Origin: GWF2-38-69 sp965228125
GTDB lineage: Bacteria; Verrucomicrobiota; Lentisphaeria; Victivallales; GWF2-38-69
Direction of reading: 5' to 3'
Assembly (NCBI GenBank): GCA_965228125.1
Contig: OZ245791.1
Coordinates: forward strand, 496,001-560,000
Length of the DNA stretch: 64,000 nt
Shown here: positions 33,999 to 42,929 of the stretch, piece after piece
Layout: each line of letters starts with the position of its first letter
Numbering within the stretch: position 1 is the stretch's first letter
Translations under genes and position numbers: made by a program
Notes under the pieces: model-generated
Seen by the model: the letters and a program-made list of their open reading frames with translations, nothing else
Databases searched by the model: none
What the model was told of the DNA's origin: nothing

Positions 33999-34427
33999 TC
34001 ATATAATTTCCCATTCCTCTATATCCCCGCTAACAATTTCAAATATCGGATTAACATCGAAAGCCTTCAGTATCAGTAACTCTTCATGTCTTTGGCTATT
34101 GCGCGTTTTCAACTTTTTAAGCAGATGTTCAGCTTCGAAGTTTACTTGCCCTTGAGTCACAGTTAATCTTGTCTCTTTAAAATTCCAATCAATTTTATTT
34201 TTGTTGAAGTTGTAGCCCCTGTTCGCCGCGTCGTAGTAAACAAAACTAAGGTATTGATTAACTGCATGGAGTGGATTTTCGGACTTTCTAAATCTTTTCA
34301 ACTGAGGATGGCACAGATATCCTTTAGTTTTTCCTTCTAAAACTTTTTTGGCTAAAAGGGTTTCACGCCAAAGAGCCAAAATACCTTTGGAATCAAGGTA
34401 TTTAGGATGTATAGACCAAATTCTCAT
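33999..34427 (-). CDS. Pyrimidine-dimer DNA glycosylase (T4 endonuclease V-like)
   Basis: The 142-residue protein matches the bacterial family related to T4 DenV, which removes UV-induced cyclobutane dimers and nicks DNA. The start MRIWSIHPKYLDSKGILALWRE is diagnostic; in DenV the N-terminal residue after Met is the catalytic amine. Further conserved parts are AKKVLEGKTKGYLCHPQLKRF, NPLHAVNQYLSFVYYDAANRGYNF, and a C-terminal domain. Many bacterial members have no demonstrated activity, so the repair role is inferred. It is 57 bases downstream of the asparaginase-like gene and may be read from the glgP transcript. The ribosome site is weak. Confidence 0.8.
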   Translation of the reverse strand: MRIWSIHPKYLDSKGILALWRETLLAKKVLEGKTKGYLCHPQLKRFRKSENPLHAVNQYLSFVYYDAANRGYNFNKNKIDWNFKETRLTVTQGQVNFEAEHLLKKLKTRNSQRHEELLILKAFDVNPIFEIVSGDIEEWEII

Positions 34428-34484
34428 TTACTGCGATGAAAGTGTTTATGACATCAATCGGCTGAAGCCAAAATAGTTGAAATG

Positions 34485-34991
34485 CTATTTTACCTTTTCA
34501 AAACGGCCCTTTTCTACATTTTTAACAACTGTGTCAGCTTCAAAAACTTTACCGCTCATAACAATGTACACTCCAGGAGGAAGACATTGAACTGCTGCTA
34601 GAGCCCCACCGACATTGAATTCAGCATCGCTTCCTTTAAACATCGCCGGTGTCATGGAACCCGTAAAAACTACAGTCTTTGAAAGTTTAGAACTCAACAG
34701 TTCTTTCTTTACTCTTTTGGCGGTTTTTACCATAGTGTCTGTGCCGTGAGTGATAACAATCTTTTTGGCTTTTTCCTCGGCCACTTTTTTAGCAACAATT
34801 TTTCTGTCTGCGTCAGTCATATCCAAACTGTCTTTGTGCAAAATGGAATCCACTTCATATTTCAGAGTAACACCAGCTTGAGTCAGAATACTAGTAATAG
34901 TTGGTTTCCCGACCTGATAAAGGCTTTTATCGTCAAAATAGACTTTATCAATGGTTCCGCCTACGGCAATAATCTTTACTTTCCCGCCCAT
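34485..34991 (-). CDS. Single-domain asparaginase-like protein
   Basis: The 168 residues correspond to the N-terminal domain of L-asparaginase only. The first catalytic Thr motif is IIAVGGTIDKVYFD, and the second catalytic motif is VITHGTDTMVKTAK. The loop VVFTGSMTPAMFKGSDAEFNVGGALA is also conserved. The C-terminal domain of full-length (~330-residue) enzymes is absent. Short one-domain proteins of this kind occur in several bacteria, so it need not be broken. Its activity, whether asparagine hydrolysis or another amide, is not established. A ribosome site (AGGT) precedes the ATG, and the gene starts 13 bases after glgP ends, so the two are co-transcribed. Confidence 0.8.
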   Translation of the reverse strand: MGGKVKIIAVGGTIDKVYFDDKSLYQVGKPTITSILTQAGVTLKYEVDSILHKDSLDMTDADRKIVAKKVAEEKAKKIVITHGTDTMVKTAKRVKKELLSSKLSKTVVFTGSMTPAMFKGSDAEFNVGGALAAVQCLPPGVYIVMSGKVFEADTVVKNVEKGRFEKVK

Positions 34992-35004
34992 TTTTTACCT
35001 CAGT

Positions 35005-37446
35005 TTATTTAACTTTAATTCCCCAAATTTCTTTAGCATATTCAGCTATAGTCCTGTCGCTTGAAAAATATCCCATATTAGCTACATTCATAATGGATTT
35101 TTTAGACCACTGCAAGTTATCTCTATATACTTTATCTATATTGTCCTGACAGTCTAGGTAGCTTTCAAAGTCTGCCAAGAGCATATAGTGGTCGCCTTCA
35201 TTTAGCAACAGGCCATAGATCGGCTTAAATCTATCATGATCGTCTGGAGAGAAATAGCCGTTACCGATGGCATTGAGGATATCTTTTATCTGGCTATTCC
35301 AAAGATAATAGTCATAAGGATTATAACCGGATTCTTTAAGTTTGGCTACTTCATCAGCATTCATGCCGAATATGAAGATATTGTCATCCCCTACAGCGTC
35401 CTTTATTTCAATATTTGCTCCGTCCAAAGTGCCAATTGTCAGAGTGCCGTTAAGAGCAAACTTCATGTTCCCTGTACCGGAAGCCTCTGTCCCTGCAGTA
35501 GAAATCTGCTGAGAAAGTTCGCTTGCCGGAAATATTCTCTCAGCTAGAGAAACCCTGTAATTGGGCAGAAAATAGAGTTTCAAATAGTCTTTTGTTTGTG
35601 GATCTTCATTGATAACTTTTGATACATCGTTTATGAGCTTAATAATAAGTTTAGCAGTTGCATAACCAGGAGCGGCTTTCCCACCGATAAATACTGTTCT
35701 CGGAACAACATTTTTCGGTATTGACCCTTTGAGTTGAAAATATCTATGAATTACACTTAATACATTGAGGAGCTGCCTTTTGTACTCATGCATTCTCTTT
35801 ACCTGTACATCAAACATGCTTGAGGGATCAATGACAAGCCCATGTTCCTTACCGAGATAATTCGAAAATGCTACCTTATTATTTTTTTTGATTTCAGCCC
35901 ACTTCAAACAAAAACTCTTATCCTTTGCATATTTTTCCAAATTCTTGAGCTCGTCAAGATTTTTAATCCATTTATCACCGATGGTGTCGGTTATTAAATT
36001 CGATAAAGCAGGGTTGGCCTGCTTCAACCAACGTCTCTGAGTAATACCATTGGTTTTGTTGTTAAATTTCTCGGGGTACAACCCATAGAAATCGGACAGC
36101 AAGGTTTCCTGCAAAAGTTTTGTATGAAGCTTAGCTACTCCATTTACAGAGTGTGAACCAACAATTGCAAGGTATGCCATTCTAAGTTTCTTTTCATCCC
36201 CTTCCTCCACTATGGACATAGCTCTTTTCTTGTCATTGTCGTTGGGGTAGGCTTTTTCTACCTCTTCCAAGAATCTCGCATTTATCTCGTAAATAATATC
36301 AAGAAGCCTAGGGAGAAGCATTTCGAAAAGACTAACTTTCCATTTTTCTAGAGCTTCAGGCATAAGGGTATGATTCGTATACGCAAATGTGTTGGTTACT
36401 ATCTGCCAGGCATAACCCCATTCCAAACCATGAACATCCACAAACAACCTCATTAGCTCGGCAATAGCTATAGACGGGTGCGTGTCATTCAATTGTATTG
36501 CTACTTTTGATGAAAATTCATCAAAAGTTTTATGTTCCTTAAGATAATCTTTAATAATAGTTTGCAGTGAAGCCGAAACAAAGAAGTACTGTTGCTTCAG
36601 CCTAAGCTCTTTCCCAGAGGAATTGTTATCATTGGGATACAACACCTTGGTAATAGTTTCGTCAAGCGCCTTGCCTTGAATAGCTTTCTCGTAGTCACCA
36701 TTATTGAAATAATCAAGATTGAAATCATCGCTCGATTTAGCAGACCATAGAACCAAACTATTTACAGTGTCTGTCTTGTAACCAGGAACATATACATCAT
36801 ACGGAATAGCTATAACTTCTTCGGCATCAACCCATTCAACTGACAATTTACCATTTTTATCCGTAGATTGCTTGGATTTACCATAGAATTTCACTCTGAC
36901 CGAATCTTCTATCCTCTGAACTTCCCATGGATTGTTTTTGAAAAGCCAGTTATCCGGTTTCTCTACCTGATACCCATCAACTATATCCTGATTAAACATG
37001 CCGTATTCATACCTTATGCCAAATCCATATCCTGGAATATCCATAGTGGCCATTGAATCTAAGAAACACGCAGCTAACCTTCCTAAACCTCCGTTGCCCA
37101 AGCCTGCATCATATTCCTGTTCGTAAACATCTTCCAAATCTATGCTTATTCTTCTAAGCGCATCCCTTGTCACTCCTTCCATATCAGAGTTATCAACAGC
37201 ATTACGCAGAAATCTCCCCATCAGAAATTCCAACGACAAATAGTAAACTTTCTTTATATCCTGGGATTCGTATTTCTTCTGAGTTTCTACCCATTTCTCA
37301 GAAAGGATCGCCTTTTGAGAAAAAGCAATCATGCGATATTTGTCATAATCAGTAGTGCTGGAAAGCCTCTTTCCAATAACATGCTGAAGAATATTTTCGC
37401 AAAATAAGTCGAATTCCCGTTTATCTGTCAGTTTTTTTGAAAGCAT
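35005..37446 (-). CDS. glgP: Glycogen/starch alpha-glucan phosphorylase
   Basis: This enzyme releases glucose-1-phosphate from the ends of alpha-1,4-glucans using phosphate and pyridoxal phosphate. At 813 residues it is full length for the GT35 family. Visible are YYLSLEFLMGRFL, NGGLGRLAACFLDSMAT, QLNDTHPSIAIAELMR, the RMHEYKRQLLN segment, and the PLP-binding Lys in EASGTGNMKFALNG with GTLDGANIEI following. A -10-like TATAAT (minus strand, 37467-37472) lies just before the gene. Ribosome site AGGTG. It would feed internal glycogen, or oligosaccharides from the secreted amylases at 57.7-62 kb, into glycolysis. Confidence 0.96.
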   Translation of the reverse strand: MLSKKLTDKREFDLFCENILQHVIGKRLSSTTDYDKYRMIAFSQKAILSEKWVETQKKYESQDIKKVYYLSLEFLMGRFLRNAVDNSDMEGVTRDALRRISIDLEDVYEQEYDAGLGNGGLGRLAACFLDSMATMDIPGYGFGIRYEYGMFNQDIVDGYQVEKPDNWLFKNNPWEVQRIEDSVRVKFYGKSKQSTDKNGKLSVEWVDAEEVIAIPYDVYVPGYKTDTVNSLVLWSAKSSDDFNLDYFNNGDYEKAIQGKALDETITKVLYPNDNNSSGKELRLKQQYFFVSASLQTIIKDYLKEHKTFDEFSSKVAIQLNDTHPSIAIAELMRLFVDVHGLEWGYAWQIVTNTFAYTNHTLMPEALEKWKVSLFEMLLPRLLDIIYEINARFLEEVEKAYPNDNDKKRAMSIVEEGDEKKLRMAYLAIVGSHSVNGVAKLHTKLLQETLLSDFYGLYPEKFNNKTNGITQRRWLKQANPALSNLITDTIGDKWIKNLDELKNLEKYAKDKSFCLKWAEIKKNNKVAFSNYLGKEHGLVIDPSSMFDVQVKRMHEYKRQLLNVLSVIHRYFQLKGSIPKNVVPRTVFIGGKAAPGYATAKLIIKLINDVSKVINEDPQTKDYLKLYFLPNYRVSLAERIFPASELSQQISTAGTEASGTGNMKFALNGTLTIGTLDGANIEIKDAVGDDNIFIFGMNADEVAKLKESGYNPYDYYLWNSQIKDILNAIGNGYFSPDDHDRFKPIYGLLLNEGDHYMLLADFESYLDCQDNIDKVYRDNLQWSKKSIMNVANMGYFSSDRTIAEYAKEIWGIKVK

Positions 37447-37645
37447 GGCTCACCTCACTTATTGTTATTATATTGTTTACTTTAAAACACAATCATTCTA
37501 GCACATGACTTTTGGGTATGCAACAAAAACAGGCCCTTTTATCTTTAATGAAAGTAACAGGAAATACATCGCTGTTACTCATTCATTTGGCAAAATACCT
37601 TAAAATAAGGCAAAGTCAATTCTGTTTTTATTTGAGCAATCAGGC

Positions 37646-37651
37646 TATAAT
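37646..37651 (+). promoter_or_regulatory. Candidate -10 box for the first MFS gene
   Basis: A perfect TATAAT lies 48 bases before the ATG at 37699. The -35 position at 17-base spacing (TGTTTT) is poor. The 252-base region between glgP and this gene holds divergent promoters and no other recognised feature. Confidence 0.38.
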
Positions 37652-37698
37652 GGTTTCTTGCACCTAATTTAAGTAAAAACGAAAGACTATTGTTATTA

Positions 37699-39156
37699 AT
37701 GAAAAAAGACGCTGATCAACACCTAACAAAGCATACTGACGGACATGTGATAACCGCTCCCACTCCTTCCTATGTTATAAATCATACGGAACTTACACCA
37801 AGAATCTGGGGTCTTTGGCTCATCACAGGAGCTGGCTTTGCTCTCGATGGATTTGACCTTTTTGTTATAGGCATAGCTTTCCCGCTTCTTATAAAATATT
37901 TCTCTGAACTACTGAATAACCCTATGCTTTTGGGTTTACTTGGAGCCGCCGCGCCGATTGGAGCAATACTGGGAGCATCGGTGTTTGGAAGGCTTACTGA
38001 TACACTTGGAAGAAAATTTATATCCGTGCTAAATATGGTGTTCTTTATTATTTTTGCTTCTCTTTCTGCATTTGCATGGTCTGTATGGTCGCTTATAGCA
38101 TTTCGCTTTATGGCAGGCATCGGAATGGGCGGAGAATATCCTGTTAATTCTGCTTACACTGCAGAAATTATTCCCAAAAAACACCGAAAAAAAATGCAGA
38201 TAGGAAATTTCTCGTTTCAGGCGATAGGAGCAGTGAGCGGCGCTCTGGTGGGATTAGTTATACTAGAACTGCTTCCTTATAATTGGGTATGGAGGCTTAT
38301 GATAGGATTTCAGGCTATTTTTGCCTTAGTTTTGTTTTTCTTTAGGCTAAAAATGCCAGAAAGCTCTAAATGGCTTGCTACTCAAGGACTTAAAAAACAA
38401 ACAGATGCCTCTCTTTCTAACATAACAGGAGATGTAGTCAAAGTTAAGGAAAGCCACAAAAAACAAACCAGCTTTACAGATATCTTTAATAAGGATTACA
38501 TAAAGCTAACCATCCTTTCGAGTATCCCATGGTTCCTTATGGATATAGCATTCTATGGAATAGGGATATTCACACCTATAATCATCACACGTTTATTCAA
38601 GCATATACCCATGGGTCTCATAGAGAGAGATATCTTCTCTATCAAAGGCACACTTCTTGTCGAAAGCTTCCTTCTCGTAGGAATATTACTTTCATTGCTG
38701 CTTATAAAGAGATTTGGAATGATCAAACTACAGGTGAGAGGTTTCTGGGGAATGGGAATCGGGATGCTTATTCTGATGTTTACTCAATTCACTTCAGACC
38801 CATTTCTTTTTAATCTGCTAACATTTTCAGGATTTATTTTATTCTATCTCTGCCTGAACGCAGGGCCTAATCCTATGACTTTCCTTATTCCGGCAAGAAT
38901 TTTCCCGACTAAACTGAGGGCCACTGGACACGGATTTTCCGCAGCTTTTGCCAAGGCTGGCGCCACAGTAGGGATTATACTCTTTCCATGGCTGCAATAT
39001 AGTTTTGGCTTAACCAAAACTATTGTTTTTATGTCCCTTATGTGCTTCACAGGTGCCCTTATAACCCATGTTTTTGTCAGATTAATCATAAATGATAAAA
39101 AGAGCAAGAAAATTTCAAGAGCTCTTCACAATGTCATTTATGATAATTACAGATAA
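37699..39156 (+). CDS. MFS transporter, sugar-porter-like (copy 1)
   Basis: This is a twelve-helix major-facilitator protein of about 485 residues. Helix 1 region: ITGAGFALDGFDLFVIGIAF. The motif A loop GRLTDTLGRKF occurs between helices 2 and 3, and MPESSKWLATQG after helix 6 is typical of the sugar-porter/phosphate-symporter branch. The second half carries PARIFPTKLRATGHGFSAAF, again typical of this branch. The substrate may be a sugar, an organic acid or phosphate and cannot be decided. I start it at the ATG at 37699, three codons after a TTG. A close paralogue follows at 39293, so the pair is a tandem duplication. Confidence 0.88.
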   Translation: MKKDADQHLTKHTDGHVITAPTPSYVINHTELTPRIWGLWLITGAGFALDGFDLFVIGIAFPLLIKYFSELLNNPMLLGLLGAAAPIGAILGASVFGRLTDTLGRKFISVLNMVFFIIFASLSAFAWSVWSLIAFRFMAGIGMGGEYPVNSAYTAEIIPKKHRKKMQIGNFSFQAIGAVSGALVGLVILELLPYNWVWRLMIGFQAIFALVLFFFRLKMPESSKWLATQGLKKQTDASLSNITGDVVKVKESHKKQTSFTDIFNKDYIKLTILSSIPWFLMDIAFYGIGIFTPIIITRLFKHIPMGLIERDIFSIKGTLLVESFLLVGILLSLLLIKRFGMIKLQVRGFWGMGIGMLILMFTQFTSDPFLFNLLTFSGFILFYLCLNAGPNPMTFLIPARIFPTKLRATGHGFSAAFAKAGATVGIILFPWLQYSFGLTKTIVFMSLMCFTGALITHVFVRLIINDKKSKKISRALHNVIYDNYR

Positions 39157-39220
39157 TTCGAGTCATGTCCCCTGATATTAATATGCTAACAATAAACTAA
39201 CATAGCCAAGAATAAAAAAA

Positions 39221-39248
39221 TTGCTCATAAAAAATATTCGGCTAGAAT
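39221..39248 (+). promoter_or_regulatory. Candidate promoter for the second MFS gene
   Basis: TTGCTC (39221-39226), a 16-base spacer and TAGAAT (39243-39248) lie 44 bases before the ATG at 39293. This would give the second copy its own start of transcription, separate from copy 1. Confidence 0.45.
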
Positions 39249-39292
39249 ATTGTCTGACTGATGCACAATAAAAATTTTCAACGAGACATCCT

Positions 39293-40768
39293 ATGGCTAG
39301 TGAAAAAAAAGAATCTTCAAGCTTGCGTTCCCATGGTCATGCTAAAAATGCAACAACGGCTTCTCGCGCAATTAACCATTCCTCTCTTACACCAAAAATA
39401 TGGGGGCTCTGGCTGATAACCGGCGCAGGATTTGCACTTGATGGTTTTGATTTGTTTATAATAGGTATAGCATTGCCGCTTCTCATGAAGCAATACACCA
39501 TACTTGCAAATAATCCATTTTTAGTTGGCTTGCTGGCTGCCGCTGCCCCGATCGGAGCAATAATAGGCGCTGCAGTATTTGGAAGGCTTACCGACACGCT
39601 TGGAAGAAAATTTATCTTGATACTCAATATGATTCTCTTCATAGTATTTTCCATTCTATGTGCTGGAGCATGGGACGTCTGGTCGCTAATATTTTTCAGG
39701 TTTATAGCCGGAATAGGAATAGGCGGCGAATACCCTGTCAACTCAGCCTACATAGCTGAAATAATTCCTAAACAACACAGAAAGCAAATGCAGGTCGGGA
39801 ACTTCTCCTTCCAGGCAATAGGAGCTATTCTGGGCGCACTAACAGGTGTGATTATACTGCAGCTAATCCCACAAATCTGGACATGGAGGCTCATGCTCGG
39901 CTTGCCTGCAATAATCTCATTCATCTTATTCTTTTTCAGGTTGAATATGCCAGAAAGCTCAAAGTGGCTTGCTACTCAAGGAAATAAAAAAGAGACAGCC
40001 AAATCTCTATCAGTCATTACGGGAAACAAGGTAAAACTTGTTGACAACAAAAAGAAAGTTGAAACTAAATTTTCGGATATTTTCAAGAAAGACTATATAA
40101 AACTTACGGTCCTTTCCAGTATCCCTTGGTTTTTAATGGATGTGGCTTTTTATGGAATAGGTATATTTACGCCAATAATATTGTCTTCTCTATTTAAAGA
40201 CGCTCCGACGGATTTTATCCAAAAAGATCTTCAGTCCATCAAGGGGGCACTTTTTGTAGATAGTTTTCTCATTATTGGAATTATAATAGCCATTATCCTC
40301 GTTAAAACCAGAGGAATGATCAGCTTGCAAATAAAAGGCTTTTGGGGAATGGGAATAGGCATGCTTATTCTGATGACTACAACTTACATAAGCAATATGT
40401 CATTTTACTACTTTACGATATTCGCCGGCTTCACGATATTCTATTTAAGCCTTAATGCAGGGCCAAATCCTATGACTTTCCTAATCCCCGCAAAAGTCTA
40501 CCCCACAGAACTTAGGGCTACCGGACATGGTTTTTCCGCAGCTTTCGCTAAAGCAGGTGCTACGGTTGGCATAGTAATTCTTCCATGGATGCAGGCTAAA
40601 ATGGGCGTAACAAATCTTGTATTCTTTATGGCTATAATATGCATATTGGGAGCACTAATAACCCAGCTCTTTGCCCATTTGATCATTATTGACAAAGAGC
40701 TAAAGAAATATCAGAACATTTTGGAAGGTGTATTCACAAAGAAACAGATGCTCAACAAGAAATTGTAG
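39293..40768 (+). CDS. MFS transporter, sugar-porter-like (copy 2)
   Basis: This 491-residue paralogue of the preceding transporter matches it along the whole length. It shares ITGAGFALDGFDLFIIGIAL, GRLTDTLGRKF, GEYPVNSAY, MPESSKWLATQG, SSIPWFLMD and LRATGHGFSAAFAKAGATVG. The main differences are at the N-terminus (a polar MASEKKESSSLRSHGHAKN) and in the loop after helix 6. Independent divergence suggests an old duplication with different expression or specificity. Its last 17 bases overlap the end of the convergent epimerase gene. Confidence 0.88.
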   Translation: MASEKKESSSLRSHGHAKNATTASRAINHSSLTPKIWGLWLITGAGFALDGFDLFIIGIALPLLMKQYTILANNPFLVGLLAAAAPIGAIIGAAVFGRLTDTLGRKFILILNMILFIVFSILCAGAWDVWSLIFFRFIAGIGIGGEYPVNSAYIAEIIPKQHRKQMQVGNFSFQAIGAILGALTGVIILQLIPQIWTWRLMLGLPAIISFILFFFRLNMPESSKWLATQGNKKETAKSLSVITGNKVKLVDNKKKVETKFSDIFKKDYIKLTVLSSIPWFLMDVAFYGIGIFTPIILSSLFKDAPTDFIQKDLQSIKGALFVDSFLIIGIIIAIILVKTRGMISLQIKGFWGMGIGMLILMTTTYISNMSFYYFTIFAGFTIFYLSLNAGPNPMTFLIPAKVYPTELRATGHGFSAAFAKAGATVGIVILPWMQAKMGVTNLVFFMAIICILGALITQLFAHLIIIDKELKKYQNILEGVFTKKQMLNKKL

Positions 40769-41687
40769 CTCCACTGCTTTTCTCTGAAAAATATTTTATA
40801 GTAGCTTCAAGCCCTGAATCAAAATCGCTTATCATTCTGTATCCTGATTCAAGCAGTTTGCCTATATTGCCCAGAGAGTGCTTAATGTCTCCAGCACGTT
40901 CCGGCAAATATTGGATTTCAGATTTTGACTGTGTAGTTTTTACTATTTTTTCGGCAAGTTCCTTTATGGTAGTCTGTCTTCCATAGCCGGCATTAAATAC
41001 TCCTCTTATGCCGTTCTTAGCTAGATATATATTAGCTTTGGCCACGTCCTTCACATAAATAAAATCACGTGTCTGCTCTCCATCTCCATAAATATCGATT
41101 GTCTCATTCTTCACAGCGTTGGAAACAAAAATAGGTATAGCAGCAGCATATGCGCTTTCCGGCGACTGCCTAGGGCCAAAAACATTGAAGTATCTGAGAC
41201 AGGCAGTATTGAGTTTTCCTGTGTTCCTAAAAATCGAACAGTAGTATTCTCCGTCAAGTTTACTAACAGCATAAGGGCTTTTAGGTTCAGGCGCCAGAGT
41301 TTCGACTTTGGGAGATACTGGGTTATCACCATAAACAGCACATGAACTGCTGAAACAAAGCATTTTAACCCCTGCCCTAGCCGCCTCTTCCAATACGATC
41401 AGCATTCCACGGTTATTAATATCAACGCACTCAATAGGATTATCCATAGATTCAGGTACACTAATAAGCGCGGCAAGATGGAAAACATAATCAACTCCTC
41501 TCATACATTTTCTGACAACATCCCTATCTCTTATATCTCCAATAACAACTTCTGATTTAAATCCTTCAAGATTTTGCAAATTGCCTGACCTGAGATTATC
41601 CAACACAATAATGTCAGCTTCGTTCTGAAGAGTTTCTACTATATGGCTTCCAATAAAACCCGCCCCGCCTGTAACCAGTACTTTCAT
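40752..41687 (-). CDS. NAD-dependent sugar epimerase/dehydratase (UDP-glucose 4-epimerase-like)
   Basis: This extended short-chain dehydrogenase has 311 residues. The NAD-binding loop is VTGGAGFIGSHIVETL, the first-helix acidic residue follows in IIVLDNL, and catalytic Ser/Tyr/Lys appear as FSSSCAVYG and SPYAVSKLDGEYY. FGPRQSPESAYAAAIPIF and GDGEQTRDFIYVKDVAKA are typical of UDP-glucose/UDP-GlcNAc 4-epimerases (GalE- or WbpP-like). The exact sugar nucleotide is not decided. It is nine bases downstream of a hexosamine-kinase-like gene, so both probably act on the same sugar. Confidence 0.88.
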   Translation of the reverse strand: MKVLVTGGAGFIGSHIVETLQNEADIIVLDNLRSGNLQNLEGFKSEVVIGDIRDRDVVRKCMRGVDYVFHLAALISVPESMDNPIECVDINNRGMLIVLEEAARAGVKMLCFSSSCAVYGDNPVSPKVETLAPEPKSPYAVSKLDGEYYCSIFRNTGKLNTACLRYFNVFGPRQSPESAYAAAIPIFVSNAVKNETIDIYGDGEQTRDFIYVKDVAKANIYLAKNGIRGVFNAGYGRQTTIKELAEKIVKTTQSKSEIQYLPERAGDIKHSLGNIGKLLESGYRMISDFDSGLEATIKYFSEKSSGATISC

Positions 41688-41696
41688 ATTCTATCC

Positions 41697-42791
41697 TTAA
41701 AATTTATCAATAAATTTACACATTTTATCCCATTGATGCTCTATTGAAGCAATTAACGCAAGCTGAGTCCTGGCCCTGTCTAAGTTATGTTTTGGCCTGT
41801 GTATTTTGTAATAAGTATCTCCATTTAGGTAATCAGAAAGAAATCTTATACTCTGCTCTAATGTAATAACATATCCGCCGTAAGGTAAACTCTCAATTTC
41901 TCCGTTTGTAAGAAATCCTCTTGCAGATGACAAAAAACCTTCGGCTATAGCCTCAAATGTATTAAAATCCATTTTAACTTTGGAACAGTCAACTTCATCT
42001 TCGGCTACAGAAGTCGTCATAGTTCTTACCATATCTCCGAAATCATAAGCAGAAAAACCTGGCATAACCAGATCAAGATCCAGAACACATACCGGCTCAT
42101 CAGTCTGAATATCAAAAAGAATATTATTAAGCTTTGTGTCATTATGGACAATTCTTTCAGGTATTATACCTTTTTTATTCATCTCGATTAGAGAAGCACT
42201 CTTTGAACTTCTTTCAAAAATGAAATCTATTTCCCTCTCCACTTCTTTACATCTTGAAGCTGTATCCAGTTTTACAGCCTTTTCAAGCGCCTCCAATCTC
42301 TTGGGCGTATTGTGAAAATCAGGAATTGTTTCCGCCAGTGACGCACTCTTCAATCCAAACAAGGATTTCTGAAATTCACCAAATGCCCTTGCCGTATCAT
42401 AGGCGGCCTTGGCATCTCTGACTATGTCATAACTTACTGCGCTTTCGATACAGAAAAAAACACGCCAGTATTGTCCTTTTGTATCAACAAAATAATACTT
42501 CCCTTCAAATGTCTGAATCGGAGTGAGGCACCGTCTTGTAACATCCCTGAACTTCTTATAATATTCTTTCTGATAATTTGTTATCTCTACAATATTATCT
42601 GTAAGCTTACATGGATTCTTGAAGATACTGGTATTTATCTTCTGTAATGCATAGGGAACTATTGTTCCTCCCTGATTTAGAAGAACTTTAAAAGTAGTGT
42701 TGATATGCCCGTTACCAAGCCCGTCAGACTTGACATAGTCGCCGTAAACCCGAAAATGAGACATGATCTCTTTTATATCTCTGTCATACAT
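41697..42791 (-). CDS. APH-fold sugar kinase, N-acetylhexosamine 1-kinase (NahK)-like
   Basis: The protein has the aminoglycoside-phosphotransferase-like kinase fold. The N-terminal ATP region reads GLGNGHINTTFKVLLNQGG and YALQKINTSIFKNP, which matches NahK-type kinases ('G.GHIN.T' then 'LQ.IN...F'). The catalytic loop is IVHNDTKLNNILFD (HxDxxxxN) and the metal-binding Asp is in VLDLDLVMPG. NahK phosphorylates GalNAc/GlcNAc at C1, and its product is used with a UDP-sugar epimerase, as the neighbouring gene suggests. A choline/ethanolamine kinase is an alternative because an ethanolamine cluster adjoins, but the N-terminal motif favours NahK. Ribosome site AGGGAG. Confidence 0.72.
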   Translation of the reverse strand: MYDRDIKEIMSHFRVYGDYVKSDGLGNGHINTTFKVLLNQGGTIVPYALQKINTSIFKNPCKLTDNIVEITNYQKEYYKKFRDVTRRCLTPIQTFEGKYYFVDTKGQYWRVFFCIESAVSYDIVRDAKAAYDTARAFGEFQKSLFGLKSASLAETIPDFHNTPKRLEALEKAVKLDTASRCKEVEREIDFIFERSSKSASLIEMNKKGIIPERIVHNDTKLNNILFDIQTDEPVCVLDLDLVMPGFSAYDFGDMVRTMTTSVAEDEVDCSKVKMDFNTFEAIAEGFLSSARGFLTNGEIESLPYGGYVITLEQSIRFLSDYLNGDTYYKIHRPKHNLDRARTQLALIASIEHQWDKMCKFIDKF

Positions 42792-42929
42792 AAGGCTCGC
42801 ACTCCCTGTTTAACCTTGCCACCGGTTGATTAAGAGTGAAATCCAATGGGGGCTTTAGGCATTGCTTTATTTGATAGTAATTATGGCTCAAAATTGTCTA
42901 AAAAGCAAAGCCACTTATTTAAAGAATTT

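Noticed and set aside
34485..34991. Asparaginase as a frameshifted pseudogene
   Set aside because: The sequence after its stop does not encode the missing C-terminal domain in another frame; the next gene is a distinct glycosylase.
41697..42791. Ethanolamine or choline kinase assigned from the eut neighbourhood
   Set aside because: The N-terminal motif (GHINTTF and LQKIN...F) fits NahK-type hexosamine kinases better, and the gene is paired with a sugar epimerase.
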